Below are positions 23,539 through 34,488 of a stretch of DNA of 64,000 nt, piece after piece. The notes under the pieces were generated by a model. That model had not been told where the DNA came from, did not search any database, and saw only the letters and a program-made list of their open reading frames with translations. The position numbers and the translations under genes were made by a program. Every line of letters starts with the position of its first letter. Within the stretch, counting starts at the first letter, position 1. Source of the stretch: Solanum dulcamara (Eukaryota; Streptophyta; Magnoliopsida; Solanales; Solanaceae); NCBI RefSeq assembly GCF_947179165.1, contig NC_077237.1:57432023-57496022 (forward strand), written 5' to 3'.

Positions 23539-25260
23539 ACCCCTATAGGTCATAGCATTTCATATATGTGTAGCCTCTTTCATTTTCATCATAATATGAA
23601 AGGGCACGTAAGACGATAAGGCTTCCATAACATAATAACATATATCATACCTCATGTAGACCCAGCTGAACCAAACTGATATATATACAAACCACATATA
23701 CATGTATGTAGACCTCTAACAATATTAATGACAACTTATGGCGGGATAGGGCCCCTATCGTACCCCTGAATAACAAAATAATACTATACATCAATGGCCA
23801 ATGACAAAAACTAGGCTCCGAGACAATGGAGCCTCTTCCAGCTGAGTTGAATCGAATCCTAAGTTGATGTACTCCCAAAACCAGCATCTGTACCTACGGG
23901 CATGAAACACAGCCCCCCGAAGAAAGGGAGGTCAGTACGACATCTATACTGACTATGTAAAACATAACATAGCATAACTGGGACAGAGAAGTAGGAGATA
24001 AATATATTGTAAAAGAAACCTTGATACCTGTACTCTAAAATCAGAAAAGCATGCATGCTTAAATTATACCATATAGCCGGCCCCATCATGGATCCAGTGA
24101 ACACATATGTAAAACCATCGTAGACCCAGTGCTATCACCACCTTATTACAACACATCATCATATATATACATACATACCCTGGCCCTCTAGTGAGGGACT
24201 CAATGGATAATGCAGTGAATTGTGCACGAATCCAATAACTAGCCCAAGACTTGGAGAAGAAGGGTTACAAAATACACGAGTAGAGTAGTGATTAACTATA
24301 TGCAATTTAAATTTTTATATAAGACTCAATAGAATAAGAAAGTTAAACTTTTGCCTAAGGACCTGAGTAGTGGTGTAGTCATCCCGAGTATCCTCTAAAT
24401 GCCATTATAGGCTATCTCAATTGTAATCTTGGGGACCCTAGACATGTATTACATAGGGCCAAATCATTTATGGAATTAGAAACACTTAGTATCCTGTTTT
24501 CTTTAAGGATTGGAGCCCGTACATTCATTATCTCCTTAATACATAAAAGTTTCCAAAGAACTAGTGCAACTATTACAAGAGTTCGATATTCAAAAGTAAA
24601 TAGGAGATTCTAAGAGTGGAGTCATCCCGGAGTTCATATCATACTTCACTTACAACTAAGACATGCCAAAATAAAAAAAAAGAGAATAAGCTCTAAACAG
24701 TTTGTACTTCCCTTCATGTGGTCATCCTGTACATATTTCATATTCGGCCCATCCTAGAGCTCGGTGAACAATTATGGCATCACAAACTCACTTGCATACC
24801 AAGTACCTATCAAAATAAAGTAGAGAGAAATTTTGAGACACCACTTTTTGACACGTAGAAGCCTTAACAGGCAATACACAATTCTTACAAAAGTTCCAAT
24901 ACTAAGCAGTGGATAGGGGTTATGAGGTGTACTTGGAATTCTGGGAATGGAATTATCCCCATGTTAAACATGCAATTCACTTAAGGCTAAGATATTCCAA
25001 AAGGAAATAAAGATCGCTTTATGTACTTATGCCAAAAACATGCAAAGAGAAATCTTCACATACTTCTTACGAGTTACTCTTTATCCCATTCACCTCGATG
25101 TCCATTGAACCTATTCAACATGGAAGTAATACGAATATCAACCACTCTTTACTTTCCAGCATCTTAAGTTGCACCTTAGTATTCATGAAATCTATTTCCT
25201 TGTTCATCTCCTTGACTAGTTCTTTAATTAGTTAAGACGTTAACGAAAATCGGGCAGCAT
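23539..25260 (-). repeat. Inverted partial copy of the B LTR, inside element B
   Basis: Read on the minus strand this matches the 3' half of the B 5' LTR: it starts at the block opposite 8279 (ATGCTGCCCG, here GGGCAGCAT at about 25252-25260) and continues to the block opposite about 21445. It lacks element C at the CCCTT site, so it was made before C inserted or comes from another copy. It ends exactly where the 3' LTR starts. Together with the 5' LTR it forms an inverted repeat with arms of about 1.7 kb. Confidence 0.87.
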
Positions 25261-27320
25261 TATTATACCCCGTACCTTTGTGCTTTGGAACATCTTCTTA
25301 AGCTTCTTGAAAGTTGTCCCATGACCCAGATTATCTATAACATGATTAAATAACTCTAAGGAAGGAAGGACGTGACGCCCCTTAAGAGTGAAGGTTGGAA
25401 ATAGGTCTATAAGGATTTGAAATCAGTTGGAGGCCAAGTAATGAGTCGTAGGACTCGACTTACTTGCGTAAGCTATAAACTTGCATTTTTTACGTACTTA
25501 AGCTATTGGAGTAAGTGTTGAGCTTACGTAGCAAAGAATACATAGGCTTTTAAAGTAAGACAAGATTACGAACCCACGAAAATGAAATAAGCAGGTGACA
25601 AGTAGGTGACACACCTACTTGGGCTAAGTAGGTGACCTACCTACTTAGGGTGGACCCCATGCTGCCATGTGGCAGCGTATGATTGGTTGCATGGCGTGAG
25701 ATGGCACCCTAGGGGAATGCCATATGTTACCCCTAGGGGCTGCCACGTTTCCCCTTTTAAGCACACATATACATATACATGGGTATTGCTGATCAACATC
25801 ATTTTCAGCATCTTAGCCTTAGAAAAAGTTGAGAGAAAAGATAGAGAGCAAGAATAAGGGAGCTACGGCTAGGGTTCTTCCAAGTTAAGTTTTCTGATTT
25901 TTTTCCGTGAATTAATTATTTAAGGTATCCTACGGTGATATGACATTGTTTCACAACATAAAATTTATTGTTAGGGCAAAGAGGAGGTTTTTGTTAACAG
26001 ACCCATTTTTGAATGATACTGTTGTTAGTAAAAAGAGTATAACTCCTTGTGTAAGGCTTCGTTTCAAGTGATTCAAGATGTTTTGGATAGATATTTCATA
26101 GGAATATAACTTTCATTTATCCTCTAAAACCAAGTTTTGATTTTATCCACTCGAGAAAGGGTGATGAAGTATGGGGGAGGTGCTGCCCAGATTTTATTTT
26201 GGAAATCCTACATGGATTGCTGTTTGTATTTTGGGCATATCATTTTGTAAAAAATTGCGGTAGGGGTGATTTGAAATTGTATGTGACCTTAATACACATT
26301 TCTATAACTTTACTTGAGACCACAAATCCTTTTTTCGTCAATTACCCCTTCGAAACTAAGCGACAATATAAGCCAGTAGGCTATCCAGAATTGTTCTGCT
26401 CTTCTTGGTTTAAACCTTTTCACAATTTCCTTACCTCAGCTTGTCCCAGCTTATAACACTTTAGATACATTATCTCATGTCATCCTTTACCTTAGTGAGA
26501 ATGCGAGAAGGTGCTCACCTTAATTCGAGAAATACCTTAGTGTTGTCTTGCTAGGTCTCGTGTGTTATCTTGTCATTTTCCCCATCATCCTACCATTTGT
26601 TTTGGGGTAGATCTTTGGTCCAACCATGGTCATGTCTTACTTTGTTCGTAGTACTAATTCCATCCTTATAGTTTGGCTTAACCTATCCCGGTATCTCTTG
26701 GTAGGGTATCCAAAATATCATAATGGTATTGTTATTATTGGACCCCTATTCCTTTTTTCCCGTACTTACTCACTTAAACTGATGTCTATATATACATATC
26801 CATAGGTCATACAACCATTCAGACGCAACTTGTAGGAGGTAGATGTGGTCTTTCCATCTCCTAGTTCATTCTACTATACATATCTTACTCACATTGAAAC
26901 TTTCTTGTCCAATATTATTATACTTCTTTCTTTTCCCTTATTCACTCTTTGCTCTTCTCATCTCCTGTCATAAGAGGTTTCATGTTCCTTTTTCCTTGGT
27001 TACACATATGTCGCAACATCCTTTACGACCAACTCTATAGCCATCGTTTTGGCTTTTGGTCTAGCCTGATGTTATTATCTTCCATAGTATATCTTGAGTT
27101 ATTCGATATCCTTCTATTGCTATGCCCTTTTCTTTTACGCACCCACCTTCTAGCGTCATGTCATTCAAGGTCTTGTATCATGTTGTTTGTAGTCTGGTTT
27201 CACTACACATGATTTATATGAATTACATATTTATAATTCGACGTGACCATAGCTGATAGATATGTATATGGGGGGTCTAGGTCGTACCCCAGTCGCGACC
27301 TACGGGGTTGGGTCGTGACA
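25261..27320 (+). repeat. Element B 3' LTR (2060 bp, mosaic)
   Basis: Starts TATTATACCCC (TG changed to TA) and ends GGGTCGTGACA followed by GTATA. The first ~720 bp resemble the 5' LTR, including the GGTGAC/CCTACTTGG repeats and a TATA-like stretch near 25767. About 26030-26400 instead matches the minus strand of LTR G at 60000-60370. About 26400-27170 has no clear match to the 5' LTR; I see no gene in it. The last ~150 bp again match the 5' LTR end (21440-21591). No polypurine tract precedes it. Confidence 0.75.
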
Positions 27321-27325
27321 GTATA
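27321..27325. repeat. Target-site duplication GTATA, right copy (element B)
   Basis: Matches 6769-6773. Confidence 0.85.
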
Positions 27326-27928
27326 GTTAGTTGTAGTTTATTTGATGGTTCCCTTTTCACTTTAGATGTTTTTATAATCTCTATTTAGGCTTATTCCTCT
27401 ATATAATTTTGTTTTTTCCTTTCTTGCTCAGCCGGCCTATGATTCCTACTTGGTACCTATTGTCTTGGTACTCACACTACACTCTGTATCTACTTTTGTG
27501 ATACAGGATCAAGCACCAGCTACCATCGTGGATAGATCGAGCTTATTATATTCAGCTTCAGAGACTAGGGTGAGCACATGACATTTTGGGATCATTTATG
27601 TCTCCTTCAGTATGGCTGGCCTATATTTTGCCTTTTTTGAGACTAGCCAGTTGTTGTATATATTTAGGTCTACTTTTGGGACTTGTACTCATCTTTTATT
27701 TTGTAACAGCTCTATACTTCTGACCACCAGGTTATGGGAAGGATCGTTAGATATATATATCATGCTTTGGTTTTCTTCTACTCATCTATTTTGTTTACTT
27801 TAGAATTTCCTATTCTTTTTTAGTTCCTACCCTCAAACCTTTTACTTGTCGTTCTATATTATGGGTTGTCTTACCTACTGGTGGGTTATAGTAGGTGTCA
27901 TCATGACCTGAGAAATTGGGTCGTGGCA
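27326..27928 (+). repeat. Element A 3' LTR, second segment
   Basis: This is the LTR tail of A resumed after B. It matches the minus strand of the D 5' LTR end (about 56933-57610): TTGCTCAGCCGGCCTATGAT near 27425 corresponds to TTGCTCAATCGACCTATGAT there, and GGTGGGTTATAGTAGGTG near 27880 to GGTGGGTTATATAGTAGGTA. It ends ATTGGGTCGTGGCA at about 27928. A short open frame at 27612-27803 is LTR sequence without motifs. Confidence 0.78.
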
Positions 27929-27929
27929 T

Positions 27930-29927
27930 AAAACTAAGAAAAGCTAAATAAAATACAAGTATTCTTGTCATCCCAATCAAACCTCCTCAACTACAACCTG
28001 TATAGAAATCAACCCAACCTAGCAGTTCGAATATCATATACTCTCAATCTGTAATAATTCATCAACATCTTAATCAAATCATAGCAAACTCAATAGTGTT
28101 AATCATAGGAACAATAAGGGGTATACACAATTCATAAATGGAAAAAGATATGCAATTCAATGCAATGGAATGTCACGTATAGTGACACATGTCTGTTCTA
28201 ATGATACACATCCACTGATTAGTAGGTCGAAACCCATGGGGGACTCACATGATCCATGTATCCATCGGAACTAGTTCCCTTCATCATAATCATCAATCAC
28301 CAGAAAATCATCAATTACCGAAACCATTTCCCTTTGGAATCATCATCATTTAAATCTCATCACAATATATCAGAACCAATACAAATAAGAAAGGTTCATA
28401 CAATTCACGATAATATGATGATATAAACAACAATACATAATTCATATCAAGATAATCATCAGTTCACAAGTCCACTAAATATCAAAGTTGTCTTGACATC
28501 GATCACATCGATACAAGTCATCAAATTACCATTTTACTACCCCTCTTTTTCATTATTAAGATCAATCACTATATACAAGTACCCCTAACCAATTCCTAAT
28601 ACTCCCTAATATACAAAACAAGAAATATGGTATTCTACAAACTTTAACGAAGGTTTAGAAGTTCACTTGCCTCAAATCAATCACAATCTTCTCCGAAACT
28701 TAGGTATTCCCTTTATGTCGGCTCTTCGAATAAATAAAATCTATTCAAATAATGATTCACAATAACAATCTGGATCTAACCACACCAATTTCACAAACTT
28801 CTGGCAAAAGGGTCATAACGGCTAAAAATTTCGAATCCAAAAATAGGGTTAAATTCTGAGATTTCTTGCTTGAAAATTTCCTCAAGACATATGAAATGCA
28901 TTAGTTAAAACTATTTCAAAAATGGAGTAAAAAATAGTGCATAATCACCACTTTACAAAAACTTTTAGTTCTTGAGAAATTTCCCAAAATTTGAAGTCAA
29001 AAATCAAGAATTCAAGTTGAAAACACAATTAATCAATGGGTATTGAAGATTATTGTTTAAAAACACTTACCCAATCAAAAAGTCTTGAAAAACCACTTTA
29101 AAATTGCATATCCCGAGCTCTAGGGTCATAAAATGATGAAATGCGATTGAAATCCCGACAAGACCCACTTAGGTGTTGCTAAAGCGAGACAAGATCACTT
29201 TTGCGAACCCCTCTTAAGTGGACGCTTTCGCTTTCACGATAAGTCCTTTGCTAAAGTGGAGGTTGCTTTCGTGAACCTTTCCATCACTTTCAAGAACACT
29301 GGTACCAAATCACAGTAGCAAGGGAAAATCAGTCCACATCTTAACTCTCGAATGGACCCTCGAGATTCATTCAAAACCCCATGCACACAAACGATACATG
29401 TCACCCTACTATATTCAATGTTTCAAACTCAATAGAACTATCATAATTCAAATTTGATTTCTCCTTGACCCATAATCCATTCAGTCGCAACTAAACTATT
29501 TTAGGACTCAAAAAGATCAAAATTCCCTCGGAGCTCCCAAAAAATATACTGAAACTCTTCCTAGGCCTAAAATCATCTCCTAAGTCCAACTAAATTATCA
29601 AAAATCCAATCCAAGCATCCGAACTCAGAATTTTGACCAAAGTCAAACCTTACTGTAAAATAACTCAAACTTCCAACTCAAAATCACAAATCCACAAAAC
29701 AACTCCAAATTCAGAAACGACGACTCTCCTAAACCAAATTTCATATTCAAGAGTTGATTTAACTGACAACCTTCAAAACTCAAAAACTTCCGAAACTCTA
29801 ATCTTTCCAGAGAATTTCAAAAATCAACACCGAACACTGATCAAAAATGACTTAGGCAACTATGGAGAGGGGTAAAACGGTCATCTTACAAAATAAAATT
29901 TTAAAAATGACCTTCAGAATCATTACA
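27930..29927 (-). repeat. LTR I: decayed minus-strand Gypsy LTR, probably solo or truncated
   Basis: On the minus strand the block starts TGTAATGATTC (end at 29927), like the TGTAATGA starts of A and D. The GCTAAAGCGA / CGCTTTCG / GCTTTCGTGAAC block at 29180-29290 resembles the CGCTTTAGCGA block of the D LTR at 50880-51030. No internal retroelement region or primer site is attached on either side. I see no gene; the open frame at 29633-29875 is Lys/Ser/Thr-rich AT-biased sequence. The low-coordinate boundary is uncertain and may be fused to the end of A. Confidence 0.55.
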
Positions 29928-30054
29928 TCTACTTCCCTCTATTTATTCCATCATCCTTCAGCAGTATGCCCAAATTTTATGCATTCAGTGAAAAATAGAG
30001 GCCTCCAATCATAATCAATTAACTATCGGAATATACCAGAGGAAGTTGCAACTT

Positions 30055-30927
30055 CTATAGCATCCAACATGGTTGAGACATATCAGTTTCCACAAGGATT
30101 ATAACATAAGAGATACTTTCCATAGATGATGTAAAAAAATCAGTGCACAATGGCCTCCCTATAGCACTACCGACTTTACTCAAAGCTTCACCTAGTAAAT
30201 AACACACAAGAAGACCTAGGAGTGTCACCCACAATGGTATTGTTGTGAGGAACTCAGGGTCAAATTCAAAATAAATGTCCTCATTTTGCAAGATAAAGGG
30301 TTTATTGAAGAATGTATAAGGTCTATCTTGAATTACAATATCTCTGTCTTCAATCAATTCAAATCTGAATATATAATAACAATCATCATGCATTAGTATT
30401 TGGGGAATATTTACAGAGCGCCAAGCATTTAATACATAATTCTCCAGAGTTTAGACATACGATGTATCCCTAATTACATAGCCTATAAGTTAATTTTCCT
30501 AAGACTTTTTTTGCTCTAAGAGGTCCTTTTTCTCAATTTTCACTACTATCTTCCCGTCCTTCGAGCCTTTAGGAACATAATCTTGTGTCTTACTAATATT
30601 AGCCTCTCAATTTCCTACATACTCTATTTGTTTCACTGGCACTAGGTGTTTTGATGACTCTGCATTAGAGTATTGGAGTCGTATAAAAGCTAGTTGTGTA
30701 CCATTATTCTCACCCCCAAATGGCTTCAGTTGTATAGAAGAAATTGAGCTAGAGGCCATTTCATTACCTTCCACAATCTTGCAAAATCCATCTAGATTAA
30801 GACTTCCAAATTGAATAGGCTGAACTTTCCAGCTAACCTTATCCTCCAACATATCCAATGGCATTGCTGGTGCCGTAGTCTTCCTAGTATGTTTCCATTG
30901 GTGCATAGTGAAAATAATTTCCAGCAT
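30055..30927 (-). pseudogene. LINE ORF1-like fragment with DUF4283 domain
   Basis: A single minus-strand frame runs from 30927 to 30055 with four stops (30605 region, then about 30505, 30497 and 30450). It encodes AWRSVNIPQILMHDD, then YYIFRFELIEDRDIVIQ, GPYTFF-like PYTFFNKPFIL, EFLTTIPLWVTLLGL and LSKVGSAIGRPLCTD. This order is the DUF4283 domain found in ORF1 proteins of plant LINE retrotransposons and related nucleic-acid-binding proteins; the usual zinc knuckle after it is absent, so the fragment is cut at about 30055. The upstream part (FGSLNLDGFCKIVEGNEM) is unassigned. No reverse transcriptase or poly(A) tail is visible nearby. Confidence 0.75.
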
Positions 30928-31882
30928 ACGTTAGCAAACCTTGGTAACGTGCGCCAAGAGCATTCCTTGATTTTCTCAATTATTTTGACAATTTTTTCAT
31001 TAGGGTTGTTTTTACTCTTTTTTATTCTTCCTAAGCCTAGGACACGATGTTTTAACATCAATTAGGGGATTATATAATATTAATCACTAAGTTTCCCTTT
31101 CATTCTACATTCTCAACTCCCCATACTCAGAACAAGTCATAAGAAAAGGCTATAGCTAGGGTTTCAAGACTACTAATGAAGTTCCTCTTTTGAACTATCA
31201 TTTTCTTAGGTCTGTAAGGATTCCTTTCACTTTAATGCCTAAATTATGTTTACTTTCAAAGATTTTACATAATTATTAGAAGCCTAGTTTGGACTTTTAC
31301 GTAATTCATGACTTTCCTCAGAAGCTTATGTTCTAGATTGGCTTAAGTCAGTTTTTAAACCTTATTGAACTAGTTTATCATGATTTCTATGGTTTCTTTA
31401 ATTTTGATCGCTTTTAAGAAGAAATTAACATTATACAAAATTTAACTTCAACACAAACTATTTAGGATATGAGTTTTGAGCTCAGTCTCAGCCTTGATTC
31501 GGACATATCGATAGTGTACTTATTTATGAGCATCAGTATATTTATATTATTTTTGGAGGGCTATTTAGCACTAAGAGGACATAGGTTTAGAAAATTCAAG
31601 TCCCATAACTGCGTGACGCCGTAGGATTTAAGTATACTACTAGTTGGTAAATTCCTTTATCCCTTTGAGATTCAGCTGATGAATCCACATTAGATAGATA
31701 GGTCTTACACCTTGGCAAGTTGTAGGGAAGCCCTTCCAATTGGGATTATAAGTCGAACATCATGATCTTACCTAGTGTATATCGATTATAATAAACTCTC
31801 CAGTAAAATTGCTATTTATTTAATACACATTAATTATCTTTATGATTAATATGACAACTTGAATCTAATTTTAGTACAAGGC
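30928..31882. other. Gap without a gene; probable old LTR fragment
   Basis: From 30928 to about 31060 the minus strand continues low-complexity Lys/Ile-rich sequence next to the LINE fragment. From 31062 to 31882 the plus strand reads like decayed LTR sequence (CTAGGGTTTCAAG, CCTTGGCAAGTTGTAGGGA, GGGATTATAAG), but I find no termini or target duplication. No protein motif seen. Confidence 0.4.
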
Positions 31883-32394
31883 TAACACAAGACCAAATAT
31901 TCGGACATGGTGTCACCTATACACGAGCTACTAAGTATAAAAAGGCCATATATACAAGAGACCTGACTAAACAAAATACAAAACATAAGTCAGTACAAAA
32001 TGATGGAAAGCAGCAAGTCTTTGGATGCTATGAGCTCACAATGATCCAAGTCGATAACAGCCAAGGAAGATCCAAGGCTCAGGAAGGGTGGCTCATACTA
32101 GGAGTTGCATCATAAATGAAGTAGAGATGTAGTATGAGTATCAAAACACAAGGTACTAGGTAGGCATCATAGGATGACTGAGCTCAGAAGGATCATATAC
32201 ATATATGAGAAGTAATAACAGTACAACAGGGTCTAAATAGAAGCTAAAGGCAATCAAAACTAGAAATAAGTATAAAACAATAATCGAGTTACCACGACAG
32301 TTACGACACAATCCATAACTCACACCAAACAAGTGCAATGCGTATGTGGCCATTGTAGAATGAATGCAAAAAATTCCAAAGTTGTCTCGCTGAC
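31883..32394 (-). repeat. Element D 3' LTR, terminal segment
   Basis: The low end (TAACACAAGACCAAATATTC at 31883, then CATGGTGTCACC) aligns with the D 5' LTR end at 56933 (TATCACGATCCAAAATC, then CATGATGGCACC). Later sequence, such as GGCATCATAGGATGACTGAGC near 32162, matches GCATCATAGGTCGATTGAGC near 57582. Element E starts at 32395. Confidence 0.7.
32390..32394. repeat. Target-site duplication CTGAC, left copy (element E)
   Basis: CTGAC recurs at 46222-46226 immediately beyond the other end of E. The next six bases TATCAC are also shared by chance or by conversion. Confidence 0.85.
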
Positions 32395-34488
32395 TATCAC
32401 GACCCGACCTAGGTCTTAGTCATAACACAGCGATCGAAACCCCGAAGAACTCCAACCAAGCCCCTTGTACATATCATAAGAACACATAAGGTAAATTAAA
32501 AGAGGAAACATCATAAGAGAGTCTAAACCATGAATAGAAATTAAGGAATGTCATATGACAACGTAGACTCAAAACATTTGTCCAACTAGATGCCTCTACT
32601 CATGAATATGGGCGGTGGCTAAGACATGTCCCTAGCTCACCCTCAATATACAACGTAAACAAAAGTCTTTTGAAAAAAAAATAGTAAGAAACTTGAAAAT
32701 TTGTCCCCGATCAATGAGGACTCACCACAACTCAGTCGAATAGAGAATGCCTACTAGTTACGTGGACGATTAGGATCTTCAACCTCAACCCCTACATTAT
32801 GAGACAATATAGGAAAAAAGTATGCATTAGTATGTTGGAATGTACTAAGTATGTGGGAAATGCAATGCATGAAAAAACATATTTGTAACAATGACCATAT
32901 TAAATAGCATGTTAGGAGAAATAGTCAAAAATCATAAGTAGTCTTTAAGAAATATCAATGCATAATAACCATAAGAGTATCATGTAAAATAAAAGATAGG
33001 ATTAGTCATTTAAAACATGCATAAATGTACATATGTGGGATAGAAACCATAACCGACAATAAGACCAAACGAGCTATAACATGGAATCTGATGATACCCA
33101 AATTGAGAAGGAGGAGGCTACTTTGCCAAGGTAGACTCCTGATCATGAACATGTGTTATTTGTGGATCCACTAGCTAGGCCATAAAGGCAACCTATGGTG
33201 GCATGTAGTTTATGGGACATGAGGTTGCTACTAGGGCTTTTGGTAGGTCCCCCACCTCAATTCTACTCGGTGCTAAGTCAAATCCCACGGAATACATACA
33301 TAACATAAAATCATAATTATTTATATTATGGTCATGATCATAGGTTTGAAATAATAGAGTAGCTCATTTTCATAACATTCTTGTATTGTGAGAATTGTCC
33401 TTTCATCATTACAATCATATTTGCATAATTCATATTGTTAGGCCTTAAGGCACAACATTGGGCCCTAAGTCACCTTTCCATAATTTGCATGAAAATTGTC
33501 ATTCAAAACATAATTATAGTCCATGATCATAATTGAAATACATAATCATAATTCATACTTGGAAATTCATGATCATATCTTATACTTGAAATTAGGGTAA
33601 GACATGAATTCATAATCAATTGATTTAAAAATCATGAAATTGACTTAAAACATGAATGATCATAAACTTTGTATCAACCCATACATAATTGATATAGATA
33701 ATACCATTAGTAAGTATAATTGAAAATACTCATATTTTACATCATGAACCCTAGAAATCAAAATATGAGAATTAATGGGAAAAAATTTCAATTTAATACA
33801 ATAACCATCAATTTATATCAAAATAGACTAATGGTCATACTTTAAATCATAATTCATGCAATAGGAATAGAGATCATAAACCCCATAAAATACCATACTT
33901 TAATTTGATAGAAAACCTTGAGAAATTGATTGGGCTTAATGGATGAAAGGATCCACGAATCAATACCTTCATACCTCAAGTGAGAATACCAATTAATTTG
34001 GAAGAACTTGAGAGTTTTAGATGGAGAGCTTGAGTGAATTTACTTGAAGTCTTTAATGGAGCCCTTGAGAGTCTTTTGTAGAGAGAGAAATATTTGAGTA
34101 GGTGAATTGTAGAAGAATGAATAGAATTAGGGGTTTAGGTGAATTTATAGAGTCGTATTACGCCCTAAAAACATCTAGGTTCATTGATTAATAATTTGGA
34201 AAAGGTCTAAAATGCTCTTTAAAAAAACTCAACTCGGCTAAAAAACTCTCCAAGATCTGCGTCGTGGACCTGTCGCGGACCCTACTATTTCGTGAATTTC
34301 TTCAAAAATCTATCTTCCGATATACGGGTCCTAAAAATCCACCGAGACCATTCTACTGCAGGTTTTGACCCCCTAATCGATATTCTGAACTCGAATTTTC
34401 CAAAAAGATAAAGGATAATGCATTACTTAAGCGGCCTATTCCCAAGGCATTCTTAATGCATTTGTGTGCATTTTTTAGGGAGGTTACA
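32395..34488 (-). repeat. Element E 3' LTR (2094 bp)
   Basis: On the minus strand it starts TGTAACCTCCC (34488), directly after the polypurine run CCAAGGGGGAGATA, and ends GGGTCGTGATA (32395), with the terminal CA changed to TA. Sequence is AT-rich with repeated CATAATTCATA-like runs. The second LTR is at 44003-46221. Confidence 0.9.

Larger units (their letters stand above)
6774..27320 (+). mobile_element. Element B: non-coding (LARD-like) Gypsy-type LTR retrotransposon, interrupted by element C
   Basis: B has a 5' LTR (6774-9251 plus 20718-21591), a primer site (21596-21607), about 2 kb of leader without any coding domain, an inverted piece of its own LTR (23539-25260) and a shorter, mosaic 3' LTR (25261-27320). 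Five-base target duplications GTATA bound it. No gag or pol motif was found between the LTRs, so B would have needed proteins from another element to move. Element C lies inside its 5' LTR. LTR ends (TGTTA...GTGACA) match those of C, F, G and H, placing B in the same broad family. Confidence 0.85.

Noticed and set aside
29160..29300. Repeated GCTTTCG/GCTAAAG motifs as possible regulatory array
   Set aside because: The same block occurs in the D LTR (50880-51030), so it is LTR sequence; no regular spacing was seen.
30055..31061. A host gene with introns
   Set aside because: DUF4283 order fits LINE ORF1 and stops are not removed by plausible GT-AG introns.
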